A DNA stretch of 64,000 bases from assembly GCA_030272585.1 (NCBI GenBank), contig BSYQ01000010.1, forward strand, positions 2,542,001-2,606,000. The letters run 5' to 3'. The position numbers and the translations under genes were made by a program. The notes beneath the pieces were generated by a model. The model was not told where the DNA came from. It did no database searches and saw nothing but the letters and a program-made list of their open reading frames with translations. Shown here one piece after another: positions 37,212 through 48,036 of this stretch. How positions within the stretch are numbered: position 1 is the first letter of the stretch; every line of letters begins with the position of its first letter. Source of the DNA: Bryopsis sp. KO-2023. Lineage: Eukaryota; Chlorophyta; Ulvophyceae; Bryopsidales; Bryopsidaceae.

Positions 37212-40200
37212 ATGAGCGTGAGGAGGATGTCGTCTGCGCCCACCGGGCTTATGCTTCTGCGGGGCCTCGTCCCGGTTCCGTTGGAGGAGGCGTCGGCGGA
37301 GGCGTCCGTTGTCGACATGGTGCGTTTCGACTTCATGACGGTTTTTCTTTCGAGACTGAAGGCAAATTTCACTTTTTAATTTAAGAAAGTGCGATGCTGC
37401 ACGAAGGTGCTAACCAAAAAACGCCCCACTGAAACCGAAATTTGCAAAACAAGGATTGACCTTGGTTGTGTGGGATTCACTCTGATAATGGTCTTAGTTC
37501 TTTCAGTTTTTCTTTTTAAGTTTTATTAATTTCCGACTTTAAATTTTAATTTTTACTGTTTTTTTTTTTTTTAGGGGGGGGGGGGTGGTGATGGATAAAT
37601 ATCCTCCTTGACACTGTTTTCTGGTGCATAAATTTTGAATTTTTTTTTCGAAGTAATGTTTGTTTTTTTGTTTTACTTTCCTTGCTTGGATAAGATTGCA
37701 GAAGTCAAAGTGCAGCATATCTACAGCAACGCGATTCCTTCCCCCCAGGAAGGCACCTTCGTTCTGGTTCTGGATCCCACTTCGGTGATCTGCGACTTCT
37801 CCATCCAGTGCGAAACCTCCATCATCCGTTCACAAATGACCGAAATCGAGCAAGAAGGGGGCTCCCTTTCCAGGCGATCCACAATGGGTCGATCCCACCA
37901 GGAAGTGCAGCTCTCCAGGCTCCGAAAACAGCTGGACCGGAGTGTTTTTCAGATCAATTTGGGGCATTTGCCGGTGGGAAAACTGACGGTCGACCTTCGC
38001 TACTTCACGCAGCTGACGGTGAACGAGGATGGATCTCCGAAGCTGGTCATCCCCAGATTGGTTTGCTACAGCAGTGCCGAGGGGAAACGAAGGCCCAGAG
38101 GCAGCATTCCGAACCTGAAAATGATGATGGCCATTCTGGCGAGGGACACGATTCAATCCGTGGAGTGCGACGCGGGGAATTTGAAAAGCATCAAAACTTC
38201 GATCAGTGGGGAGGCTGCGATGGTGGATATGGGTTTCAGCAAGCCCATGTTGGAGGGGGATGTCAGCGTTTCTGTGGGGATAGAGGATGAACCGGACGTG
38301 GTGGTGCATGCATTGATCGAAAGACACGAGGATTGCCTTGCTGGGATGGTTTCTGTGAGGCCCAGATCGCTGCCTGACGAAGCGAATTCGGAGTTTGTTT
38401 TCTTGGTGGATCGGAGCTCGTCCATGACCGGTGAGTGTGAGGCGGAAAAAAAAAAAAAAAGAAAAGGAAAAGAAAAAGAAACGAAACAGAAGATGGGCTA
38501 GGTTGGTGTTGAATTCTTCATATCCTAGAGATTTGGAAACTTAGCGGCTCCGTTCAACTGGAAGGTGATTTGATGCAACTTTCAATTGATTCGGTTTATC
38601 ATTTTCTGATTTGAAGTGAAACAACTGATTGATTTCGTGAGAATTGGCTTCTTTTTTTGTCCCAACTTTTGCACTGTTGAGAATTCAACATGAATTTCAA
38701 TGGATCGTGTTGAAACAAAGCATGAAGCCAAGAATTCCACACGAATATGTCTCACCATTTTTCCGTTTGATTTTTTCTTCTTTTTCCACGCACATGCACA
38801 CGGTCCAAATTTTATTCCGTTGTATTCAAATCACCACAAGATGGGTACCCAAAATGGACGAAACAGGCCTCATTGTGGATTGCAGTTGCTCAGATGAGGG
38901 AGGCCTGCAATGCCGCCACTCTGTTTCTGGAGTCTTTGCCCCGAGATTCCTTTTTCAACTTAATGATTTTCAGCTCGAAAAACGAACTCATGTTCCCCAC
39001 CGGACAGCGATCCACCGAAGAAAATGTGAAATCTGCAGTGGAGCAAGTGAAAGAAATGAAATCTGACAAGAGGAGGGGGGTGGATTTAGCGGGGGCTTTG
39101 AAACGTGTGCATAGCTCTAGGCGCCATGCCTCGGAGCTCAAGGTACATTTTTTTTTCCTATCCCTTGAAAAAGTAAAATAAATAAATGAATCTGAATTTC
39201 CCAGGTGTTTTTTCGGATTTTTCTTTGTTTATCTATTTATTATTTTTATTTTTTTTTTGGGGGGGGGAAGGCAGCACCTCGCATCAATGAATATGAGATT
39301 ATTGGTTCCTGTCTTTGCCTTTAATATATAAATATACATATATTTTTTTTTCTTGATGAATTTTTTGCTGTTTACTTTTGTCCTTCTGTCTTTGTGTCAT
39401 TCTCTTTGACATGGCAAGAAAAGCTAACTACTATTTATTTGGTGGCCAAATTCATGGCCTCTGCTCAGGTGTTCATTCTGACGGGGGATTGTTTTGGGGA
39501 TCATGAAGCGGTTTGCTGTGTTGCGAAGGAGTATCGACGCACAGCCAGGTGAACACAGCACCCACATATGCAAATGTATTTTTTCCATCAAGCTTTTCCC
39601 TTTTTTTTCTTAATTTGGGAGGGGGAAGGGGGAACCCTTGGCAAAAGAAAGAAAGAAAAAAAAAACTACACATAAACTTCTTTATTTGGGCCTGGAATGG
39701 GAACTTCTTGAGCACGCTCAAAATCCACATCGTGCTCCGGAACAAAAAAACAGTCACCCCCGTCGATGAACGAGAATTGCGTTTCTTCCAGTGATGCAGT
39801 TTTAATATTACAATTATTTTTTTATTTAATGCACATCTTTATACGTCGTCTTTTGGGGTGTTTAAAAAATCTAGCACTTCCTTCCACAACCACACAGGCA
39901 GGCATCCCTGAGACTGGCCAGTTTGAGGGACTTCTTACTCGTCCCATGAGTGAAGCACCTTGATTTAGTTCATTGTTTCCAAAACTTGTGTAGACTTAAA
40001 ATTGAATCCTGGCCGATGAATTTGCAACAGGACATTCACGTTAGGATTGCTGGTGGAGGATGACAAAACCCATAGCTTATTGCAAGAAATCGCCCAGATC
40101 GGCCAAGGGACCTCAGAATTTCTCACGAAAAACGAACTGCAGGAGCTGGTGGCCAGGCAGATGTCGGTCGCAAGAAAACAGGGGATCTACGATTTGGTGG

Positions 40201-41718
40201 TTCGATGGGGGTTCCCTGGGCAAGAGGAAGCCTCTTTCAAAGGCACACAAAGAAACTCGCTTGTAAGGGTTGAAAGGATACGACGGCCGGGGACGAATTG
40301 CATGCCTTTGATCATGGAAAACGCCGATGGAGCCGAAAGTCAGGAGGAACTTGAACCAGATCACGAGTCCATGGGGATATGGATGCAAAAAATGGTGAAT
40401 GCACCTCATCATCCGCCGCCTGTCTTCGATGGCCGAACTCTGTCGCTTTTCTCCCTGTTCAAGCCTGACTCGGAATTTCCCACTTCGGTTTTAGTCTCGG
40501 GACGGTGCCCCGAAGATCGGAGCTGGAGGTTGGTTGTGGATCAGGAGTCGTGTCTGGAGGGGGACATCGTGCATGCTATGGCTGCAAAGTTGATTGTTCG
40601 AGACCTCGAGGAAGGATGCAGTCTTATGCACGAGGCGAAGGTGGATCAGGAAACGATTGATGTGGAGGTGATCGAATTGAGCTGCCGGTGAGGTTTTGAT
40701 GGAACCCCCCAAAATTGCAAGGAGGATATGAATGCTGTGGGTGCTCTTCCCGCCAGAATGCCTTGCTCCATGTAATCTCAGCTAGGTTCATGGTTTTGGG
40801 TTGTTGAAGAATAATGGTATGGTGTGTTGCAGGTATGGGGTTCCATCGTCGAAAACAGCCCCTGTCGGAATGCTGACGGACATCGATGATTCTCATGATC
40901 AGCACTACACCGGAATTGCCGTGGCTCCCCCTGCTCCAGGGAGCTTCGATGCAATCAAATCCAAGGAAATGGGGTCGGCCAGACAAGACGGTGCGCATGG
41001 AGCCGACATGTGGCGAGTGGATAGGAAGAGCATTGTCAGGTCGTTCAAAGTAGCGTCCAAGAAACTCAGATTCTCGGTGGCGTATGCAAGGTTCAAGGAT
41101 GGGACTGACGCAGGGTTGGCCAGGCAATCCTCCAGAAAGAGAATAGTGAGGAAGTGGAGCGGACGGGGTAGGAGAAAGCCCGATTCTGGGGGGTCTGCTT
41201 CCTCATCGGCTCCAAACGGCTCAGACAAGAAGGCGGAGAAGGAGCCAGGCAGGGCTTCCAAGAAGAAATCATCGGTGATGGACCGAGCCAAAATGTTTGA
41301 ACAGCAAGGTGTGAAGAACCAGAGCCGAGGTCGCTCGAGGGATCTTCGAGATGCACTGAAAGATCTGTCCCGCATGCAAGCATCGAATGGTCGATTCTTG
41401 CCGAAGCGGTCCCTGACTTCTGCACTGGGGCTATCCTATGAGGCTTGTGAGAAGACGTTCGCCGAGATGGTGAAATCCTTGTCTGAAACTCTGGTCGAGA
41501 ACAGCTCGATGAAGAAGGAAGGCTGGCTTGAGCTGTGGGGGACGGCACTGGCCATAGCATTCATGTACGAAAAGTTGATCGATTTTAGAGGGGAGTGGAT
41601 TGCAATGGCCAACAAAGCTGAAGAGTGGATGTCGAATAAAGTGAAAGGAACGGGGGTCCAGGCAGACGACATCGTTTCGGCTGCACAGCAACATATCATC
41701 AAAGATCTGGGCAAATAG
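37212..41718 (+). CDS. VIT and von Willebrand A domain protein
   Basis: Six exons (37212-37319, 37695-38430, 38886-39142, 39469-39548, 40031-40687, 40833-41718) close in phase to 907 residues. A VIT (vault/inter-alpha-trypsin) domain at about 15-165 is shown by VKVQHIYSNAIPSPQEGTFV. The vWA domain follows, with an intact MIDAS start DRSSS (D275, S277, S279) after FVFLV, then LPRDSFFNLMIFSS and VFILTGD. The order VIT-vWA is that of VWA5A, PARP4 and inter-alpha-trypsin heavy chains. There is no signal peptide, so the protein is intracellular, closest in style to VWA5A. Residues after about 560 hold a beta-rich stretch and a basic Ser/Lys linker. A helical C-terminus has TSALGLSYEACEKTF, resembling the end region of VWA5A-like proteins that re-weigh residues by helix packing. 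The role is unknown beyond metal-dependent protein binding. T-G tracts lie in introns 1 and 3. Confidence 0.87.
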
Positions 41719-42686
41719 CTGTTCATCGATTTCGGTTTCTAAATGGGGGAATTTTCAATGACAAGCAGGATGGGGGAGAGGTTGTTGATTTTTTGGCGTT
41801 TTTTTGGTTTCTTATATCTTTTTCGGTTTCAAGCGTTTGTACCATTGTAGAGAATTGAGCGTGGTTAATTGTGCAGGCGAAGTTAGCATTGTTGAACGGC
41901 TGGTTATTTTATTGCGAGTCTGGGAAATAGATCACAGCATTGATTTATTTGTGTAACAAGGTCTATTGTAGTGGTGAGAAAGCCACAAGTTTCTTACCAT
42001 AGTTCGGGCTGCATGTGTGTGTGGATTTTCAGTTTTCATTACAGATATGTAATGTATCTCTCTCCTTTTTTTTCCTTGGCCTTCCATCCAGTGCAACCAT
42101 ACGATGGATGATCGTATTGAGAAATGTAAGATCATATAGTCTGGAGGAGATTTTTCTTTCAAGATGTGATATCATGCTGGAAAAGATGCCGAAAATGAAT
42201 GTGGTTTTCTGAATATCTCAGGTCGATATCGTTGCGGGCTCTACGCCATCAAGAAAACATATTGAGAAAGAAGCACCAGTCAAGCTTTCAGTGAATGCAC
42301 CACGGACGTAAGGATCCAACAAAGAGTGCACACACGATTAAGGAAAATTCTCCAGCCTGTGAAAACACAACGGTTCGAAGCTTTGGCCATGCCATCCGTA
42401 GAGGGAACCTCTTTGAAAAGGAAAAAGGAAAACTGGAGCGGGATGTCGCCAGTGTATTGAAAACGGAGAACAATACAGGCCGCCCTTCCAGTTCCATCGA
42501 ATTGCGGCGTGTGGTTGGGTGCCGTCTAGTCACGTCGCTGTTTTTTTACGGCCAGTGCTTTCATGCAGGTACAGAATTTCTGTTCAAAAAAGATACCTCA
42601 GCAGCAATTGGAACAGCGCAAAACGACTCACGACTCCCAACTATCTCCTTACCTGTTTTTCATACTCTCCATCCGGTGCAGCAAGA
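41719..42686. other. Spacer between VIT/vWA and secreted Gly-rich genes
   Basis: The first 200 bases are G/T-rich on +, as in other 3' flanks. A 131-codon open frame with ATG 42295 runs to 42690 and overlaps the next gene's start by four bases. It has no recognisable domain and is probably 5' UTR or an upstream frame. Nothing else is supported. Confidence 0.5.
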
Positions 42687-44065
42687 ATGATGAAGGCTCC
42701 TACGATCCTGGCGCTCCTCTGCGTTTGTTTCTTGGCGCCGGTGGTGTCCAGTGGTGAGCTGAGGAGCGTCAATTCTTGCAACAATTTGGAAGATCTTTCC
42801 GTTGCTGGATTATATGCACAGCCTTGAATGTTTTCAAAGTTTCCGACCGTTGTCGATCGGCACCATGCTTTGAGGGGGGAAAGCGAATTTGGATCCAGCA
42901 CTTGGAAAGGGTGGTTTCGAAGTATTCCTGGCTGATTCCATCGTAATGTCGTGTTTTGGCGTCGCAGATAAAATAGCGGCGGCGAGAATGCTTCTGTCTG
43001 GCGAGGTCCTTCCCCCAGTCGATCCTTTGCCGCCTGTGAAAACGCCTGTGATCCAGCCAGCCAAACCCTTGGCACCCGTTACCAATGTCGTGGCTGTCGG
43101 AAAAGGTTCGCTGCGACCGATTCGCGGCCTGAGGCCACAGAAGCCTCTGCCTGTCATTCCAAACGTCGTAACAGGGTAATTCGCCAGCATTTGCGTTGTT
43201 GATCGACCTGCCTGTCCGTGCAGCCGCATTGTTGGAGTCCCAAGCGTTTTGGTAACAGCAAACGAGTTTGACCTGTTATTGGTGATGCTTTCGCAGATCC
43301 ACAACGTCCCAGACCACCACCACTACATCCGGAGGAGGCACGACCACCACCACCACCACATCTGGTGGAAATGGAGGTAACGGTGGAAATGGAGGAAACG
43401 GTGCTCCTTCCATTCCTTCTGTGAATCCTGCTCCAGGTGGCTCAACAGGCGGCGGTAGCTCCACTGGAGGCTCCACCGGTGGATCCACATCTGGTGCAGG
43501 AAACGGAGGTGCTGGTGGCAGTCAAACTGTTTCTCAGTCTTCCTCGGTTGGCACCACTACTGGCAGTGGCACTGTTGGCAGCACCATCGCCACTGGAGGT
43601 AACGGCGGTGCTGGAGCATCGGTGGTGAAGTCTTCTGCTGGTGGCGGAACCGGTGGTCAATCAGGCTCCTCTTCTACCTCAGCTGGTGCCACTTCTTCTG
43701 GTGGATCCAACGGTGGTGGTGCAGCAGTGGTGGTTGCTGCCAATGATGGTGGTCAGTCTGGCGTTGTTTCTCGCAGTACCGGCTCCCCTGGTGCAACTTC
43801 AGCCTCCATTTCTGGACCTCGGACGAACGCAGTGGCTGCTGCATCCAGCAATGATGGTGGGGCAGCTGCTGTCCAACAGGTTGCGGCTACGGGTGGATCC
43901 AGTGCTGGAGCTGCCACTGTGGCAAGTGGAGGAGGTGGTGGTGTTGTTGGAGGCACTGGTGGGGTGGTGACTGTTGGTAGCAGTGGCGGTGCTGGAGGAT
44001 CCTTCAGTGGAGGCAGCGGGGGAAATGGTGGTGGAAAGCCCAAGAAGCATTACACTGTTGGCTGA
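42687..44065 (+). CDS. Secreted Gly/Ser/Thr-rich low-complexity protein
   Basis: Three exons, 42687-42753, 42968-43175 and 43297-44065, close in phase (1, then 2) to 347 residues. Residues 1-22 are a clear signal peptide (MMKAPTILALLCVCFLAPVV) and no membrane span follows. Next comes a Pro/Val-rich segment with PVxxPxKPLxPV patterns (about 36-90), then a Thr tract, then about 230 residues built from Gly, Ser, Thr, Ala and Val with GGNGGN, GGSTGG and AAVQQVAATGG runs. It is Cys-poor after the signal. Composition resembles cell-wall, extracellular-matrix or mucilage structural proteins, which are poor in homology, so no function can be assigned beyond secretion. The Thr/Ser stretches are plausible O-glycosylation sites. 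The first two residues are both Met; either ATG could start. Confidence 0.8.
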
Positions 44066-45444
44066 ATGTTTTGTTTTGATGGAAGAATAAGGATATGAAA
44101 GGTGAGTGGTGCAATGAATAATAAAGAATTCAATATAGGGGCAAATACTGTCGTATCTGGACTTCACAAAAGAAATATGTAGTTTCCTCAAGAGCGTCTG
44201 TATCTTGTTTTGATAATATGTTATGGTGTGGGGTGCCAGGTTTGTTATGCCATCGAAATTCTTTTTACAATGGAGATGCTGCACAGCAGAAATCGGAACG
44301 AAAATTTGATGGAGGAGGCTTGGCTGGGCTGATCAAATTCGACTACAGCCACTGTTGTGCATAAATGCGAGAATAAGATTTTTTGTTACCGGAGATCAGT
44401 TTTTTTTTTGGAATAGATGGGAGTGTGAAGTTTGTGTGGGTTCGAAATGCTGATTGAATAATGGCCTTTCAGGAAAAGAAAAGAAATTGCAGTGATGATT
44501 TCTTTTGACTAGGTTTTTTGATTTTTGGTCTTTATGAATAAAGTCTCATTAACACACAGAAATGATTCAATAATACCAGCCTGTTTTACAGAGTTTTACT
44601 TTTTTTTTGGACATGTTTTGATGGTGACCACTTGGACACGATGGGCTAAATTTTGTGTGTGTTGATGGATGCTTTTTTAGTAGGTCTTGTTGTGATTTTC
44701 AATGCCGTTTAAAATTCGAGTGATGTGAAATGATTTTGTTGGCCAGTGTCTCTGTTTCTTTTCCCTGCACCCGCATCATCCACCATGGTGAATGTGAAAA
44801 TGAAGGTTTCGGAAAAACAGGTCCTGTAGTGGTGGTTTGTTGTGAATGTGCATTCACTCAAATAGATGATGGTATTGCGTGGAGGTTTCAATCATGAGTC
44901 AGCACGGAATTGAACCGTGGATGCTGCCAGAATAAGCACTGACCTGATAAATCTGGGTGTGCAACAGAACGCTGCCATCTAAAAATTGAAATGATAAGGA
45001 AAAAAACGCATGACTCTCTCTGGGCAGTGCTCTCAATTGAATTGTCACCCAGATGCATGCATGAAGAACTTCTTTTGATAAACCTCATTGTGAGACTACC
45101 AAAACATTCTTTAGTGCTGTTTGAAAAAATCTTTTTCCATTCTGCTGACCGTCATTGACATGTATTTTGAGAAGAGAAAACGAACGAAGTAATGGCAGCT
45201 GCCATGAAATCAATTTTACATCAGAAGAAAGTTAGGGATTTTACTTGATCGTCCCCACCGACAGCGCCCATCGAAGCCCAAGTGCATCCTCTGAACCAAC
45301 CAGTCCCTTTCAAATGCTGTCTGGAAACCCTTGTGGATGTCGCCCTCATGACCCCGAATCAACACTTCAGTACACCTCAAAAAACACTGTCTCCTCACCA
45401 GGAAGCCGGTGCAGCTTTATAATCCCCACCTCAGCCCTTTGATC
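44066..45444. other. 3' flank of the Gly-rich gene and spacer
   Basis: G/T-rich on + to about 44.7 kb, with a possible poly(A) signal AATAAA at 44120-44125. A T-arm-like sequence (stem CACGG/CCGTG, minus strand, about 44904-44922) lies near 44.9 kb without the rest of a tRNA. From about 45.24 kb the + strand becomes C-rich, matching the 3' flank of the minus-strand coiled-coil gene. No coding exon is supported. Confidence 0.5.
44120..44125 (+). promoter_or_regulatory. Candidate polyadenylation signal AATAAA
   Basis: Canonical hexamer 55 bases after the stop codon of the Gly-rich secreted protein gene. Whether this lineage uses AATAAA is not known. Confidence 0.4.
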
Positions 45445-45965
45445 AGGATGGCAGCTCATTTCCCTTCAGCCCCCAAGCCAGGCTGCAGGAGGATTTTGCT
45501 GCCCTGTCCATCAACCAGCTCATCGACCCTTCCTGGCCTGACCAGGGATTTTTCCTATCCTGTTCATTTCATGTACTCCAAGACATATCATTCCCCACCT
45601 CATTCCTTCGAACAGGATCGCAGCTCATTTCCCTCAAGTCCCCAAGCAAGGCTGCAGAAGAACTTTTCTGTCCTGTCCACCAACCAGCTCATCCTGTCCT
45701 GTTCATTTCATACACTCCAAGACATATCACACCCACCTCAGCCCTTCGATCAGGATCGCAGCTCATCTCTCTTTAGCCCCCAAGCAGGCTGCAGGAGGAT
45801 TTTGGTGCCCTGTCCATCAACCAGCTCATCAATCCTTCCTGGCCTGACCAGGGATTTTTCCTATCCTGTTCATGCCATGCACTCCAAGACATATCAATCC
45901 CACCTCAGCCCTTTGATCAGGATCGCAGCTCATTTCCCTTCAGCCCCCAAGTCAGGCTGCAGTTT
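45445..45965. repeat. Tandem repeat, about 168-bp unit, 3.3 copies, derived from a gene 3' end
   Basis: The landmark CAGGATNGCAGCTCAT begins at 45445, 45613, 45751 and 45918, giving units of 168, 138, 167 and a partial copy. The 138-bp unit lacks a block of about 30 bases. On the minus strand each long unit contains MNRIGKIPGQARKGR followed by a stop. This mirrors MNRRGKSLAQARRSR and the stop of the coiled-coil gene that ends at 46147. The array therefore copies the end of that gene. Open frames across it on + are side effects. Confidence 0.8.
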
Positions 45966-46146
45966 AATTTTTACTGCCATACCATTGTTATTGATCTGTG
46001 CCCTTTCGAAAAACCACCTCCTGAAAATCTTTTAACACTTCATTCCTTCTTTATGTTCAGTTTCTTCTTTTCCTTCCCATTTTTTTGGGTTCTTTTACGA
46101 CTTTTTTTTTCTTCTCTTCCTTACCTTTTCACCAGCCAGCTGCAGC

Positions 46147-46956
46147 TCATCGACTCCTCCTGGCCTGAGCAAGACTCTTTCCTCTCCTGTTCATGTCCCC
46201 CAATTTTGCCCTCATCTCTTTCAGGTCTCCCTCCCAGTTGATCAGTTTCTGACTGATCTTTGCATCGTTGATCGTCTCCACCACTTTCATGGCCTCCACG
46301 AGCTTGTTCTTAGTTCCGCTGAGCTCCTTCTTCACCCCCTTCAGGTCCCCCTCCGCCTCTCCCAATGCCTTTTTCACTGTCTTCAGTTCCTCCTTCGCCT
46401 CCTCCATTGCTTCCTTTTTTTTCTTCAAGTCCAGTCCCACCTTGCCCAGTTTTACCATAGCTTCCACCAGCTCCTCACTCTTTTCCTTCAAAGCAGACCG
46501 GGCTGCCTCGATTTTTTTCTGAAGCCATGGGAAGACAATTTTTTTCTGGTGGTCGATCGTTTTTTTCAGGTCGTTTTTTTCTTTCTTGCAGTCTTCGTTT
46601 CGTTTTTTTTCTTTCCTCAACTCTTCTTCCAGCCCTTTGTTTTTTTTCTTCAGCATCGAAATCTGTTTTTTAAGCTCGGAAACTTCCGACTCCTTTTTCG
46701 TCGCTCCCAAAGTCGCGTAGTAAGAAATATGAACGAAGAAGACGAAAAGAAGAAACAAAAAGTAGAAAACCCAAAAAACACCGGCATCCGTAAGGATAGT
46801 AAAAACAGTTTTCTGAAAGTTCGTACCGGCCAAGCTCCCCAAAGTTTTTTGAAACTCGCCTCCCAAAGGTGTCCTCGCAAAGGTGTCCGTCAGTGATATG
46901 AGAATGTTCGCCATTATCGCCAAGATAGTCGCCAGTGCCATGTAAACGTTCGCCAT
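46147..46956 (-). CDS. Membrane-anchored coiled-coil protein, unknown function
   Basis: A frame of 269 residues from ATG 46956 to the stop at 46147, no intron. The N-terminal part is moderately hydrophobic (MANVYMALATILAIMANILI). A strong membrane span follows (VFWVFYFLFLLFVFFVHI, about residues 70-87). Then roughly 180 residues of Lys/Glu-rich heptads form a long coiled coil (SELKKQISMLKKKNKGLEEE and further). The same frame is open upstream to ATG 47253, but it passes through a polypyrimidine tract read as FSLFFFFSA, which looks like UTR or an intron end, so the shorter start is preferred. Tethering or scaffold roles are typical of such proteins but nothing specific can be claimed. The start lies within a TTCGCC-rich patch, and the last 15 codons are duplicated in the downstream tandem array. 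Confidence 0.6.
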   Translation of the reverse strand: MANVYMALATILAIMANILISLTDTFARTPLGGEFQKTLGSLAGTNFQKTVFTILTDAGVFWVFYFLFLLFVFFVHISYYATLGATKKESEVSELKKQISMLKKKNKGLEEELRKEKKRNEDCKKEKNDLKKTIDHQKKIVFPWLQKKIEAARSALKEKSEELVEAMVKLGKVGLDLKKKKEAMEEAKEELKTVKKALGEAEGDLKGVKKELSGTKNKLVEAMKVVETINDAKISQKLINWEGDLKEMRAKLGDMNRRGKSLAQARRSR

Positions 46957-47125
46957 TGCAGAAAAAAAGAAAAAAAGAGAGAAAGTATTCGCCGTGTTCG
47001 CCGCGCTTGTTCGCCAAATGTTCGCCAAAGTCTTCGCCAAAGTAGTCGCCAAAATATTCGCCTGTATTCGCCAAGATGTTCGCCAAAGTTCGTAAAGTTC
47101 GTAGAGTTCGCACAGAGTTCGCCGA
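46893..47125. repeat. TTCGCC(A)-rich patch
   Basis: The hexamer TTCGCC (often TTCGCCAA) occurs about a dozen times on + within some 230 bp, irregularly spaced, with near variants GTCGCC and ATCGCC. It spans the 5' end of the coiled-coil gene and its upstream region. Confidence 0.75.
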
Positions 47126-47382
47126 GAATAACGTTGCTTCAAGAGAAAGTTTGTTTGCAGAGGAAGAAAACCCGTAGAACTCCGGAATTTATGGTGTCCG
47201 CCGCTGTTCACGGATTTCTGACCGTCTGACATCCGCACACATGACAGAATCATTTGAGGCAAATCCAGAAACTCAACGTCGCGCGGGCGATGTTCCCTTG
47301 CTGCCGTCCCTTCTCGGGCAAGCGCTGCGCGATTGCGACTGCATCCAAGCAGTTTATTCTCGAAGAGTCGACAGAAAATCAC

Positions 47383-48036
47383 TTCTCCCGGTCTGCATTA
47401 AAAACAGCGAGTCTTGAAAAGAGTAAGACAGCGTGCGCGCCTGGTTTCATTCGACCTCCTTCCAGATAAACATGCATGGATGGATGTGGATGCATCATGA
47501 CAAGTTCGTGAATGACATTGGGCAGATATCATGCACCACCAGGTCATGGCTTTGTATAGTTTGGAATCATTCGATCCCCAAATACACTGCTTGATGTGCA
47601 TTATTGCTGTTGCAAAGTGCTGGACCTGTTTTTGATTCGATTTGGGGAAGGGTGTGTGCTGGTGAAGATGCTCACTATAACAGTAGCAGACATGGACCAA
47701 TGACCTGAGCAGTGATCTGGCAGCAATTTGGTGATGCATTTTGAAAGTTGTATATATCAATATATATATATATATATATTGATGGGGGGATGCTCGTGAT
47801 GTGAAAGAAATCTTTGGGTATGTTTTGTTCGATTCATATTTGGGTTGATGGGCGCCCTTCTGTTCAGTTGCATGCATTAGCATTCCGCAACTCCTTAGCT
47901 TGTGTTTGAGCGATTGATTTTTGGATGGTCACAAAGATCAAGGAGATGTTCAGTACACCCCGCCACTCTCTAAAGCAAGCCAGTCATATTACCCAATAAA
48001 AGCACACTTTTGAATCCCTCTTCCACTGCCCACTAT
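47383..48036. other. Spacer between coiled-coil gene and DHX37
   Basis: No exon-like sequence. Contains a perfect 28-bp AT palindrome at 47756-47783. It should hold the upstream region of the coiled-coil gene and the 3' UTR of the helicase, both on the minus strand. Confidence 0.6.
47756..47783. repeat. 28-bp perfect AT palindrome
   Basis: ATCA, then an alternating TA core, then TGAT. It is fully self-complementary. Confidence 0.9.

Noticed and set aside
42295-42690. 131-codon frame just before the Gly-rich gene
   Set aside because: Overlaps the signal-peptide start, has no domain and no splice partner. More likely 5' leader.
43753-44043. Pro-rich frame on the minus strand opposite the Gly-rich tail
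   Set aside because: Gly codons (GGN) read as Pro (NCC) on the other strand; a compositional shadow.
44895-44925. T-arm-like stem-loop on the minus strand (GGTTCAATTCC core)
   Set aside because: The T stem and loop are good, but no matching 5' acceptor strand, box A or anticodon arm was found upstream, so it is not a tRNA gene.
45409-46035. 208-codon open frame on + over the tandem array
   Set aside because: No ATG at its start; it is repeated because the DNA is repeated, and the repeat is explained by the antisense gene tail.
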